Of a stretch of DNA of 64,000 bases, positions 1-11,089 are shown one piece after another. The DNA is from Ostrinia nubilalis. Taxonomy: Eukaryota; Arthropoda; Insecta; Lepidoptera; Crambidae. The notes under the pieces are model-generated. The model made no database searches and had not been told where the DNA came from. It was given only the letters and a program-made list of their open reading frames with translations. The first letter of the stretch is position 1. Each line of letters starts with the position of its first letter. A program made the translations under genes and the position numbers. Where the stretch lies: positions 4,898,001 through 4,962,000 of the forward strand of contig NC_087118.1 of the NCBI RefSeq assembly GCF_963855985.1, written 5' to 3'.

Positions 1-472
1 CTTAGTAAACTTAAAGCTTAGGTACATCAGGATATCGTAAAATTCCCACGGGAACGGGAGTTAGCGGGAAAAAACTTATGTATGAAAAAATCTAAACTGC
101 GTAAGATAGACGCTTGAAATGTGGCATGCAGGTACCTTAGTAAACTTAAAGCTTAGTTACAACAGGATATTGCAAAATTCCTACGGGAAGGGGAGTTAAC
201 CGCTGAAGATAGATGAAGGGGGTAAAACGGGATCCACGCGTACGAAGTCGCGGGCGGCCGCTAGCTATCATCTATCTATCTATATAAATAAACATGAATT
301 GATGTTCGTTAGTCTGATTATAACTCGAGAACGACTGGGCCGATTGAGCTGATTTTGGTTTTAAAATGTTTGTCGTAGTCCAGGTCTAAACGGTGAGTAA
401 ATACGCGCGCGATATTGTTTTTCTGTGACAGACAAAATTCCACGCGGGCGAAGCCGCGGGCGGAAAGCTAGT
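1..472 (-). repeat. SINE/RTE-like repeat array, window-edge partial
   Basis: This is the reverse complement of the repeat that fills 3711-9060 and 9839-11089. It shows the same parts in opposite orientation: the 'cttagtaaacttaaagctta' subrepeat twice, the NotI/NheI-like core near 255, the TATCTATC tail near 270, and the head ending 'gcgggcggaaagctagt' at 472. It is noncoding. It is cut by the left edge of the window. Confidence 0.8.
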
Positions 473-510
473 TTTAACTATAAAATTCTTAAAACGTCAT
501 TAAATTGTAT

Positions 511-1020
511 TCAAAAGAAATTATTTATTAAAGGCAAAACACCAAGTCCCGACGGGCGCGCGCGTGACACTCGACTGATATAATACCCGCCGGCGGGGCG
601 CTTCGCTGTAGGTAAATAACGGATGTACCGCGCGGAGTGAGCCAGGCCTGCTATAAGCCAGTCTTTTAAGTTCCGTGTCATGACAGTGGTTGACCCCTTC
701 TTAAATCTATCTGGAATTTTGTTATAGATTTTTATACACATATAGTAACAGTTCTTTTTAAATAACGAAGTTTTTGGACAAACATCTATTGCGAGTCTAT
801 CAGGGAATCTTGTGTTCCTTGGGTATATATCCTTTGCCCTCTGAAATATTTGAGGGTATTGACTTACAAATTTAAATATTTCGAGAATGTACATGCTAGG
901 AACAGTAAGAATACGTAATTTAGTAAAAAGTGGCCTACAAGAGTCAATCGGTCCACTTCGATAAATAGCTCGGATACATTTTTTTTGTGCAATAAATACT
1001 CTTTGGATGTCTGTGCTGTT
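511..1020 (-). pseudogene. LINE reverse-transcriptase C-terminal fragment
   Basis: On the minus strand this encodes the tail that follows the RT domain in jockey/CR1-like LINEs. Motifs in order are 'RVFIAQKKCIRAIYR', a 'RILTVPSMYI' stretch, a basic 'RNTRF' motif and 'CIKIYNKIPDRFKK'. The 127-codon open stretch from 894 starts at an internal Met; homology continues upstream to about 1020, where it stops abruptly, so the copy is 5'-truncated. No catalytic residues remain. The exact LINE clade is not certain. Confidence 0.6.
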
Positions 1021-1029
1021 CCCTAAAAT

Positions 1030-2406
1030 TAAAACTCAGTAAAACTTATTTATTTCTGTAAGTAGGCTTTAAAAAGCACTTTTACACGTCCCAGTATTAA
1101 CCCTACCACTGCTTCAGGACAATAAATGGGCCAGTGCTGAGAAGAAGCAGCGCAAGAAACTCAGACACTATTGTCAGCCTCTTTTTCAAAGGTTTACAGG
1201 TTTTCAAAATACATGGTTATAAATATTTATGCGAGCTAGGCAGTTACGCATTCCAAACATTTTTATCTTTTAAATAATCATCGACTTTATAGTAGCCCTT
1301 TTTCATTAAGGTACTTTTAATATGTGCTTTGAATTTATGAATGGGTAGTTCTACAACAGTTTGTGGTAATTTATTAAATAATTTAATACATTTCCCCATA
1401 AATGAATTCCCAATCTTATGCAGTCTGAAATTTGGAACGGCAAGTTTATTTTTGTTTCTTGTATTAAAGTTATGCAAATCGCTCTTTTTTGTGAATTGCT
1501 CTATATTTTTGCGAACATATAAAAGGTTTTCATAAATGAACTGTGAAGCTACTGTCAGTATGTTAATTTCCTTAAAAAAATCTTTCAAGGAAAATCGGGG
1601 TCCAAGGTTATAAATGGCCCGCACTGCTCTCTTCTGCAGAACAAACACAGTTTCAATGTCCGCGGCTGAGCCCCACACTATTGTGCCGTATGACATTATA
1701 CTATGAAAATAGCTAAAATATACTAGCCTTGCCGTTTCAATGTCAGTTAATTGCCTTATCTTTCTCACTGCAAAAGCAGCCGAACTGAGCCTTTTTGACA
1801 AAGTTTCAATATGAGGACCCCACTGAAGTTTAGCATCTAAAGTGATTCCCAAGAATGTTGTGGAATTTATGCTATTTAATGGTTCATTCTTCACCATTAA
1901 TTGCGTGGAAACCTGCCTCACATTAGGTAAGCTAAATTTAATGTTTGCATTGCACTTAGTTTTATTTGCATTTAACAATAAGTTGTTAACAGTGAACCAA
2001 TGTAGAACCTGTGAGAGTGTATCATTAATATCGACAAAATTTACTTTACCTCTATCAACTTTGAAAATGAGAGATGTGTCATCAGCAAATAACACAATAT
2101 CACACAGATCTTTTACAAAGTAAGGAAGGTCATTAATATAAATAAGAAATAGCAAAGGTCCTAATATTGATCCCTGCGGCACACCCATAGTAAGAGGTGC
2201 TCCAGAAGACTCAGTTCCGTTAATACAAACTTTTTGTTTTCTGCCTGTGAGATACGAGTTCAACAGATCAAGTGACTTATTCGAAACACCATAATGTCGC
2301 AATTTAAGGTTTGGTGGTCTACACAATCAAACGCTTTTGAAAGATCACAGAAAATACCAACAGCGTCCTTTTTACTCTCCCAAGCATCAAAGACGTGTTT
2401 CAATAC
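1030..2406 (-). pseudogene. LINE RT domain, 5'-truncated and frameshifted, with 3' UTR
   Basis: The 360-codon stretch from 2326 down to 1244 carries RT motifs: 'MGVPQGSILGPLLF' (motif B-like), 'IVLFADDTSL' (FADD catalytic motif C), 'NKTK' and 'FLGITLDAKLQW', then the usual LINE C-terminal tail. Upstream (about 2330-2406) another frame gives 'GIFCDLSKAFDCVDHQTL' (catalytic motif A), so one frameshift lies near 2320 and the copy is truncated at about 2406. The 3' UTR (1030-1243) holds a 'ccactgcttcagga' stretch that recurs in opposite orientation at 44575-44640. No endonuclease domain is present. Jockey/CR1-type is the best guess. Confidence 0.75.
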
Positions 2407-2811
2407 TGCCGTCTATAAGCTAAAAGGCCGCTACATGACAAATTCTCATTTTGAGCTAGAGCAGAAAAAAGCGGCAAAATTTTCAAACCGATGCTGCTCA
2501 GTATCTATAAACATTTTGTAATGTTGTCATATACCAAAAAAAAGGTATTTTATTCAACTTTCACATGAAATAAGTTGATTTTGTAAAATATTAATAATTA
2601 TGCCAATAAATACACATTTTCCTTTCTAACCTTGTAAAATTTTAAAACTCGCTTCAAGTGTGCAGAACTAAATGGCGGCAAAAGAATCACAACTGCTTTT
2701 TAGTTATGGATTTATTAATAACTTCCAAAGGTATTTTTTAGAGACAGGAAGTTATTAACATTTACATAGCTATAAAGCAGTTATGTTATTTTGCGTTCTT
2801 TAAACCTGAAG
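2407..2811. other. AT-rich spacer, no gene seen
   Basis: No coding potential was recognised. A small inverted pair 'attaataacttcc'/'ggaagttattaa' lies at about 2717-2760. Confidence 0.5.
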
Positions 2812-2897
2812 TAAAACACGCCCAAGTTGGTTAAGCACTGATTTATTATTCGGATACCCGCACACATTCAAATATAAAACAATGTAAATATACCACA
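2812..2897 (-). repeat. Putative 3' LTR remnant of the first gypsy element
   Basis: Read on the minus strand, a purine-rich tract (AAGGGGAAGGA) is followed at about 2897 by TGTGGTATATTTACATTG. This is the expected order polypurine tract then LTR 5' end, downstream of the integrase tail at 3106. 'AATAATAAATCAGTGC' inside it resembles a poly(A) signal region. The matching 5' LTR is not in the window, so the extent is a guess. Confidence 0.35.
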
Positions 2898-3105
2898 TCC
2901 TTCCCCTTACAGGAAGAGAAAAAAAAAACCAATCGGTTAAGGTTTAAGAAATAGTAAAACAAAAATAGGTATGATGTACATAGTTATAACTACGTATAAG
3001 TAACATCAACTTAGCTTAGTAATAATATAATTAAATACTTAAGTCTATAACATAAACTTAATCTATACATACAATCAACCATATGTTTTTGGTTCAACAC
3101 CGTAA

Positions 3106-3710
3106 CTATTTATTTGACGTACCAAAAATAAGATTTGTAAGCATTCGTGCAGTTCTTTCCCTAGACCTTTCTATGGGTACTTTAGGAGGAGACGGCGACG
3201 TAGCCTCATCACTGCTAGTATTATACCATTCGCTGTCCGATACAGTGACTTGCGCACTGCTCGGCTCACCCGGTGACTCCTGCGAACTATTGGACGGCTG
3301 ACGATTAATTTCTTCACCTAATACCTTCCTACGCCTGCGACGAATGCTTGGCAAAGCCATTGAATTATTATTTAAAGAGGGAGTAATGTTATTAGTGGTG
3401 CGAATAAAACTACTCGGCGCTTCTTGCCTTGATGGTAGTCGCAGAATTAGCTGACTGCGCGTACGCCGGTATCTATTTCCGTTCTCATCCTCGACTATAT
3501 AAGATCGCGGCTCAGCTGCAAAACTAACAACCGTTACTAATTTCCTTTGACCGTTACATACTAAAGTTACTTTATCACCCAGGAAAAGGTTTTCAAGTGG
3601 CCTTGCCGATCTATCATAATGATATTTAGTGTTTTGTTTTTGTGTCATCATAGATTTATAATTACGCTCGTTATTTACCGGCTCAGTCAACAATTCCGTT
3701 TTTATAGGTA
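3106..3710 (-). pseudogene. Ty3/gypsy integrase C-terminal tail
   Basis: The minus-strand open frame encodes the region after the integrase core: a 'SMMTQKQNTKYHYDRSARPL' segment, then 'GDKVTLVCN', a basic 'YRRTRSQL' motif and a Ser/Pro-rich acidic tail ending in TAA at 3106. It fits the N-terminal half at 9061-9838 exactly: that half ends with the 'MGRRLKTK' motif and this half resumes with 'LPIKTEL', the usual order in gypsy integrases. The gene was therefore split by the repeat array between them. Confidence 0.75.
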
Positions 3711-5065
3711 ACTAGCTTTCCGCCCGCGGCTTCGCCCGCGTGGAATTTTGTCTGTCACAGAAAAACAATATCGCGCGCGTATTTACTCACCGTTTAGACC
3801 TGGACTACGACAAACATTTTAAAACCAAAATCAGCTCAATCGGCCCAGTCGTTCTCGAGTTATAATCAGACAAACGAACATCAATTCATTTTTATTTATA
3901 TAGATAGATAGATGATAGCTAGCGGCCGCCCGCGACTTCGTACGCGTGGATCCCGTTTTACCCCCTTCATCTATCTTCAGCGGTTAACTCCCCTTCCCGT
4001 AGGAATTTTGCAATATCCTGTTGTAACTAAGCTTTAAGTTTACTAAGGTACCTGCATGCCACATTTCAAGCGTCTATCTTACGCAGTTTAGATTTTTTCA
4101 TACATAAGTTTTTTCCCGCTAACTCCCGTTCCCGTGGGAATTTTACGATATCCTGTTGTACCTAAGCTTTAAGTTTAATAAGGTACCTGCACACCAAATT
4201 TCAAGCATCTAACTTAAGCGGTTTAGATTTTTCATACAAAAGGATTTTTCCGCTAATTCCCGTTCCCGTGGTAATTTCGGGAATTCCTTTCTTAGTGCAC
4301 CTCTACGGTACCTAAACTACGTCCCTTCCAAATTTCAAGTGCCTACGTTTAGCCGTTTAGGCTGTGCGTTGATCTGTCAGTCAGTCAGTCAGTTTCTCCT
4401 TTTATATATTTAGACTAGCTTTCCGCCCGCGGCTTCGCCCGCGTGGAATTTTGTCTGTCACAGAAAAACAATATCGCGCGCGTATTTACTCACCGTTTAG
4501 ACCTGGACTACGACAAACATTTTAAAACCAAAATCAGCTCAATCGGCCCAGTCGTTCTCGAGTTATAATCAGACTAACGAACATCAATTCATTTTTATTT
4601 AAATAGATAGATAGATGATAGCTAGCGGCCGCCCGCGACTTCGTACGCGTGGATCCCGTTTTACCCCCTTCATCTATCTTCAGCGGTTAACTCCCGTTCC
4701 CGTAGGAATTTTGCAATATCCTGTTGTAACTAAGCTTTAAGTTTACTAAGGTACCTGCATGCCAAATTTCAAGCGTCTATCTTACGCAGTTTAGATTTTT
4801 TCATACATATGTTTTTTCCCGCTAACTCCCGTTCCCGTGGGAATTTTACGATATCCTGTTGTACCTAAGCTTTAAATTTACTAAGGTACCTGCATGCCAA
4901 ATTTCAAGCGTCTATCTTACGCAGTTTAGATTTTTTCATACATATGTTTTTTCCCGGTAACTCCCGTTCCCGTGGGAATTTTACGATATCCTGTTGTACC
5001 TAAGCTTTAAGTTTACTAAGGTACCTGCACACCAAATTTCAAGCATCTAACTTAAGCGGTTTAGA

Positions 5066-8000
5066 TTGTTCATACAAAAGGATTTTTCCGCTAATTCCCG
5101 TTCCCGTGGGAATTTCGGGAATTCCTTTCTTAGTGCACCTCTACGGTACCTAAACTACGTCCCTTCCAAATTTCAAGTGCCTACGTTTAGCCGTTTAGGC
5201 TGTGCGTTGATCTGTCAGTCAGTCAGTCAGTTTCTCCTTTTATATATTTAGATTAGATAGGTTACAGAATTAACTGGATCTATTCGAAAATTCGATGTTT
5301 TCAGCCTCCACACTAAATGTATGCCAGTCACACAATATTAAAAGTATTGATTTTTTTTATTAAATAATAAACACTTAACATGAACTCGTAAATTGCATTC
5401 TTATTTAAAATTATTCATGGAAAACATTGGTTCTAAGCTTTACTTGCTATAATATTATCAAGACATGAGTGCCATGACTGTGGCAGTACTAAATGTATGG
5501 AAGTCGGAAACATTGAATTTTCAGATAGATGCAGTTTATTTTGTAACTTATTATTGGTACCGTTGAATAGAGCTCATGAAGCACTTTTAGGATCAGTAAC
5601 CAGTTTTTGGATAGTTTGTATAGTTTTTAATATTATGTGGTTTTATTAAATGTATGGAAGCTAGAAACATTGAATTTTCAGATAGATCCCGTTTATTTTG
5701 TAACCTATTATTGGTACCGTTGGATAGAGCTCGTTAAGCACTTTCAGGATCAGTAACCAGTTTTTCGATATCTTGCATAGTTTAGAAATAATCGAGTGAG
5801 ATCACTTATCGTTTCCACCCTGTATAGATAGATAGATGATAGCTAGCGGCCGCCCGCGACTTCGTACGCGTGGATCCCGTTTTACCCCCTTCATCTATCT
5901 TCAGCGGTTAACTCCCGTTCCCGTAGGAATTTTGCAATATCCTGTTGTAACTAAGCTTTAAGTTTACTAAGGTACCTGCATGCCAAATTTCAAGCGTCTA
6001 TCTTACGCAGTTTAGATTTTTTCATACATATGTTTTTTCCCGCTAACTCCCGTTCCCGTGGGAATTTTACGATATCCTGTTGTACCTAAGCTTTAAATTT
6101 ACTAAGGTACCTGCATGCCAAATTTCAAGCGTCTATCTTACGCAGTTTAGATTTTTTCATACATATGTTTTTTCCCGGTAACTCCCGTTCCCGTGGGAAT
6201 TTTACGATATCCTGTTGTACCTAAGCTTTAAGTTTACTAAGGTACCTGCACACTTAATTTCAAGCATATAACTTAAGCGGTTTAGATTGTTCATACAAAA
6301 GGATTTTTCCGCTAATTCTCGTTCCCGTGGGAATTTCGGGAATTCCTTTCTTAGTGCACCTCTACGGTACCTAAACTACGTCCCTTCCAAATTTCAAGTG
6401 CCTACGTTTAGCCGTTTAGGCTGTGCGTTGATCTGTCAGTCAGTCAGTCAGTTTCTCCTTTTATATATTTAGAAGATAGATTAGATGATAGCTAGCGGCC
6501 GCCCGCGACTTCGTACGCGTGGATCCCGTTTTACCCCCTTTATCTATCTTAAGCGGTTTAGATTTTTTTCATACAAATGTTTTTTCCCGCTAACTCCCGT
6601 TCCCGTGGGAATTTTACGATATCCTGTTGTACCTAAGCTTTAAGTTTACTAACGTACCTGCACACCAAATTTCAAGCATCTAACTTAAGCGGTTTAGATT
6701 GTTCATACAAAAGGATTTTTCCGCTAATTCCCGTTCCCGTGGGAATTTCGGGAATTCCTTTCTTAGTGCACCTCTACGGTACCTAAACTACGTCCCTTCC
6801 AAATTTCAAGTGCCTACGTTTAGCCGTTTAGGCTGTGCGTTGATCTGTCAGTCAGTCAGTCAGTTTCTCCTTTTATATATTTAGATTAGATAGGTTACAG
6901 AATTAACTGGATCTATTCGAAAATTCGATGTTTTCAGCCTCCACACTAAATGTATGCCAGTCACACAATATTAAAAGTATTGATTTTTTTTATTAAATAA
7001 TAAACACTTAACATGAACTCGTAAATTGCATTCTTATTTAAAATTATTCATGGAAAACATTGGTTCTAAGCTTTACTTGCTATAATATTATCAAGACATG
7101 AGTGCCATGACTGTGGCAGTACTAAATGTATGGAAGTCGGAAACATTGAATTTTCAGATAGATGCAGTTTATTTTGTAACTTATTATTGGTACCGTTGAA
7201 TAGAGCTCATGAAGCACTTTTAGGATCAGTAACCAGTTTTTGGATAGTTTGTATAGTTTTTAATATTATGTGGTTTTATTAAATGTATGGAAGCTAGAAA
7301 CATTGAATTTTCAGATAGATCCCGTTTATTTTGTAACCTATTATTGGTACCGTTGGATAGAGCTCGTTAAGCACTTTCAGGATCAGTAACCAGTTTTTCG
7401 ATATCTTGCATAGTTTAGAAATAATCGAGTGAGATCACTTATCGTTTCCACCCTGTATAGATAGATAGATGATAGCTAGCGGCCGCCCGCGATTTCGTAC
7501 GCGTGGATCCCGTTTTACCCCCTTCATCTATCTTCAGCGGTTAACTCCCGTTCCCGTAGGAATTTTGCAATATCCTGTTGTAACTAAGCTTTAAGTTTAC
7601 TAAGGTACCTGCATGCCAAATTTCAAGCGTCTATCTTACGCAGTTTAGATTTTTTCATACATATGTTTTTTCCCGCTAACTCCCGTTCCCGTGGGAATTT
7701 TACGATATCCTGTTGTACCTAAGCTTTAAATTTACTAAGGTACCTGCATGCCAAATTTCAAGCGTCTATCTTACGCAGTTTAGATTTTTTCATACATATG
7801 TTTTTTCCCGGTAACTCCCGTTCCCGTGGGAATTTTACGATATCCTGTTGTACCTAAGCTTTAAGTTTACTAAGGTACCTGCACACTTAATTTCAAGCAT
7901 ATAACTTAAGCGGTTTAGATTGTTCATACAAAAGGATTTTTCCGCTAATTCTCGTTCCCGTGGGAATTTCGGGAATTCCTTTCTTAGTGCACCTCTACGG

Positions 8001-8331
8001 TACCTAAACTACGTCCCTTCCAAATTTCAAGTGCCTACGTTTAGCCGTTTAGGCTGTGCGTTGATCTGTCAGTCAGTCAGTCAGTTTCTCCTTTTATATA
8101 TTTAGAAGATAGATTAGATGATAGCTAGCGGCCGCCCGCGACTTCGTACGCGTGGATCCCGTTTTACCCCCTTTATCTATCTTAAGCGGTTTAGATTTTT
8201 TTCATACAAATGTTTTTTCCCGCTAACTCCCGTTCCCGTGGGAATTTTACGATATCCTGTTGTACCTAAGCTTTAAGTTTACTAACGTACCTGCACACCA
8301 AATTTCAAGCATCTAACTTAAGCGGTTTAGA
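5066..8331. repeat. 1,633-bp tandem segmental duplication (two copies)
   Basis: Positions 5066-6698 recur at 6699-8331 with a constant offset of 1,633 bp. By eye the copies are almost identical, for example 'cgacttcgtacgcg' near 5855 versus 'cgatttcgtacgcg' near 7488. Each copy contains a truncated MITE and two type-B repeat units. The exact breakpoint is ambiguous because it lies in repeated sequence. Confidence 0.8.
5261..5822. mobile_element. Truncated TA-flanked MITE (second copy 6894-7455)
   Basis: It matches the complete MITE at 45733-46409. The right terminus is the same (ends 'tatcgtttccaccctg' followed by TA), and internal motifs such as 'ggttacagaat' and 'tgttttcagcctccac' are shared. 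The left part is missing, so it starts internally at about 5261. It was duplicated with the 1,633-bp unit. Confidence 0.65.
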
Positions 8332-9060
8332 TTTTTCATACAAAAGGATTTTTCCGCTAATTCCCGTTCCCGTGGTAATTTCGGGAATTCCTTTCTTAGT
8401 GCACCTCTACGGTACCTAAACTACGTCCCTTCCAAATTTCAAGTGCCTACGTTTAGCCGTTTAGGCTGTGCGTTGATCTGTCAGTCAGTCAGTCAGTTTC
8501 TCTTTTTATATATTTAGAAGATAGATGATAGCTAGCGGCCGCCCGCGACTTCGTACGCGTGGATCCCGTTTTACCCCCTTTATCTATCTTAAGCGGTTTA
8601 GATTTTTTTCATACAAAAGTTTTTTTCCGCTAACTCCCGTTCGCGTAGGAATTTTGCAATAACCTGTTGAATCTAAGCTTTAAGTTTACTAAGGTACCTG
8701 CATGCCAAATTTCAAGCGTCTATCTTACGCAGTTTAGATTTTTTCATACATATGTTTTTTCCCGCTAACTCCCGTTCCCGTGGGAATTTTACGATATCCT
8801 GTTGTACCTAAGCTTTAAGTTTACTAACGTACCTGCACACCAAATTTCAAGCATCTAACTTAAGCGGTTTAGATTTTTCATACAAAAGGATTTTTCCGCT
8901 AATTCCCGTTCCCGTGGTAATTTCGGGAATTCCTTTCTTAGTGCACCTCTACGGTACCTAAACTACGTCCCTTCCAAATTTCAAGTGCCTACGTTTAGCC
9001 GTTTAGGCTGTGCGTTGATCTGTCAGTCAGTCAGTCAGTTTCTCCTTTTATATATTTAGA

Positions 9061-9838
9061 TTTAGTTTTTAAACGCCTACCCATAAGCATTTGCGCCGGC
9101 GAATCTAACCCGTTTCTAGGTGTCGCCCTATAATTTAATAAACTGAAATTAAAATCGTGACCTGAATCTATGCACTTTTTTAACATATTTTTTACAGTTT
9201 GAACAGTTCTCTCGCTTTTGCCGTTCGACTGTGAATAATAAGGCGTCGATGTGACATGACGCACTTCCCATTCCTTCAAAAACTGTTTAAATTCGTTCGA
9301 ACCATACGCCGGTCCATTGTCTGTAACTAACTCAGCCGGTATACCGTGTCGGGCGAACTGTGACGTCATAAAATTTATAACTTGCTTACTACTCATTCCC
9401 GTCAATTCTTGTACTTCAACAAAATTGGAAAAATAATCTACGAGAATAATGTACCTCTTTCTTTTGTACTCAAATATATCGGAGGCCAGCTTGTGCCAAG
9501 GCAGCGCCGGCACCGCGTGCGGCTCGAGCGGCTGGCGGCGGGGCCGCGGCGCGTGCAGCGCGCACGCCGCGCAGCCCCGCACGGCGCGCTCCACGGCGCC
9601 CGCCAGCCCCGGCCAGAACATCACCTCGCGCGCGCGCCGCTTGCAGCGCTCGATGCCCAGGTGGCCCTCGTGCACCCGGCGGAGCATCTCCGAGCGCAAC
9701 TGACGCGGAATAAATATGCAATTCCCTTTAAAGATTATACCGTCTACGTAGTGAAGTTCATCCTTGTATGACCAAAAAACACTAATTTTGTGATTTACAT
9801 CGCGCCTATGTTTTGGCCACCCGTTAAGTATGTATTTA
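9061..9838 (-). pseudogene. Ty3/gypsy integrase: HHCC and DDE core
   Basis: The minus strand encodes, in order, a leader with 'YVDGIIFKGNCIFIPRQLR' (9700-9780), an H2C2 zinc-binding module ('VHEGHLG' with 'CAAC'), and the DDE core with 'KLASDIFEYK' (first D), 'LVTDNGPAYGS' (second D) and 'NGKSERTVQT' (E). Normally this would bind and insert the element's cDNA. The frame is cut at 9061 by the repeat array, its tail is at 3106-3710, and the upstream RT side is lost at 9839. A very GC-rich block (about 9485-9700) sits in otherwise AT-rich coding sequence. Confidence 0.8.
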
Positions 9839-11089
9839 ACTAGCTTTCCGCCCGCGGCTTCGCCCGCGTGGAATTTTGTCTGTCACAGAAAAACAATATC
9901 GCGCGCGTATTTACTCACCGTTTAGACCTGGACTACGACAAACATTTTAAAACCAAAATCAGCTCAATCGGCCCAGTCGTTCTCGAGTTATAATCAGACT
10001 AACGAACATCAATTCATTTTTATTTATATAGATAGATAGATGATAGCTAGCGGCCGCCCGCGACTTCGTACGCGTGGATCCCGTTTTACCCCCTTCATCT
10101 ATCTTCAGCGGTTAACTCCCCTTCCCGTAGGACTTTTGCAATATCCTGTTGTAACTAAGCTTTAAGTTTACTAAGGTACCTGCATGCCACATTTCAAGCG
10201 TCTATCTTACGCAGTTTAGATTTTTTCATACATAAGTTTTTTCCCGCTAACTTCCGTTCCCGTGGGAATTTTACGATATCCTGTTGTACCTAAGCTTTAA
10301 GTTTACTAAGGTACCTGCATACCAAATTTCAAGCGTCTAACTTAAGCGGTTTAGATTTTTCATACAAAAGTATTTTCCCGCTAATTCCCGTTCCCGTGGG
10401 AATTTCGGGAATTCCTTTCTTAGTGCACCTCTACGGTACCTAAACTACGTCCCTTCCAAATTTCAAGTGCCTACGTTTAGCCGTTTAGGCTGTGCGTTGA
10501 TCTGTCAGTCAGTCAGTCAGTTTCTCCTTTTATATATTTAAAAGATAGATTAGATGATAGCTAGCGGCCGCCCGCGACTTCGTACGCGTGGATCCCGTTT
10601 TACCCCCTTTATCTATCTTAAGCGGTTTAGATTTTTTTCATACAAATGTTTTTTCCCGCTAACTCCCGTTCGCGTAGGAATTTTGCAATATCCTGTTGAA
10701 ACTAAGCTTTAAGTTTACTAAGGTACCTGCATGCCACATTTCAAGCGTCTATCTTACGCAGTTTAGATTTTTTCATACATATGTTTTTTCCCGCTAACTC
10801 CCGTTCCCGTGGTAATTTTACGATATTCTGTTGTACCTAAGCTTTAAGTTTACTAACGTACCTGCACACCAAATTTCAAGCATCTAACTTAAGCGGTTTA
10901 GATTTTTCATACAAAAGGATTTTTCCGCTAATTCCCGTTCCCGTGGTAATTTCGGGAATTCCTTTCTTAGTGCACCTTTACGGTACCTAAACTACGTCCC
11001 TTCCAAATTTCAAGTGCCTACGTTTAGCCGTTTAGGCTGTGCGTTGATCTGTCAGTCAGTCAGTCAGTTTCTCCTTTTATATATTTAGA
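9839..11089 (+). repeat. Second SINE/RTE-like repeat array
   Basis: One type-A unit ('actagctttccgcccgcggc' at 9839 to the GATA tail near 10040) is followed by type-B units whose tails end near 10540 and 11085. It is the same family as 3711-9060. It abuts the truncated gypsy integrase on its left. It is noncoding. Confidence 0.8.

Larger units (their letters stand above)
3711..9060 (+). repeat. 5.3-kb array of SINE/RTE-like repeats with 135-bp internal repeats
   Basis: Two kinds of unit alternate. Type A runs from 'actagctttccgcccgcggc' to a (GATA)n tail (e.g. 3711-3915, 4415-4618). Type B runs from 'gctagcggccgcccgcgact' through one or more subrepeats of about 135 bp to '(GTCA)n tttctccttttatatattta' (ends near 4412, 5250, 6470, 6885, 8105, 8515, 9060). 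The subrepeat period is seen directly: 'tcatacatatg' at 4801 and 4936. Each unit begins in the TAGATA/tatata tail of the previous one. The array interrupts a gypsy integrase. Short open frames starting at 5066, 6287, 6699 and 7920 are repeat sequence, not genes. Confidence 0.8.

Noticed and set aside
240..270. BamHI, MluI, NotI and NheI sites side by side, like a cloning polylinker (also near 3920, 4620, 5840, 6490, 8120, 10045)
   Set aside because: The same core occurs many times in variant form across the window as the start of a dispersed repeat and resembles the natural 'cccgcgacttcgtccgcgtgg' end. It is not vector sequence.
5066..5251. Open frame of 61 codons, repeated at 6287, 6699 and 7920
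   Set aside because: It is identical only because the noncoding repeat is duplicated; it has no protein-like features and lies in the SINE/RTE array.
3711..9060. CRISPR-like regular repeats
   Set aside because: The 135-bp direct repeats have no unique spacers of constant size and lie in eukaryotic transposon sequence.
9382..9771. Plus-strand and third-frame open stretches across the GC-rich integrase block
   Set aside because: Shadows of the minus-strand integrase caused by high GC; the integrase motifs are only on the minus strand.
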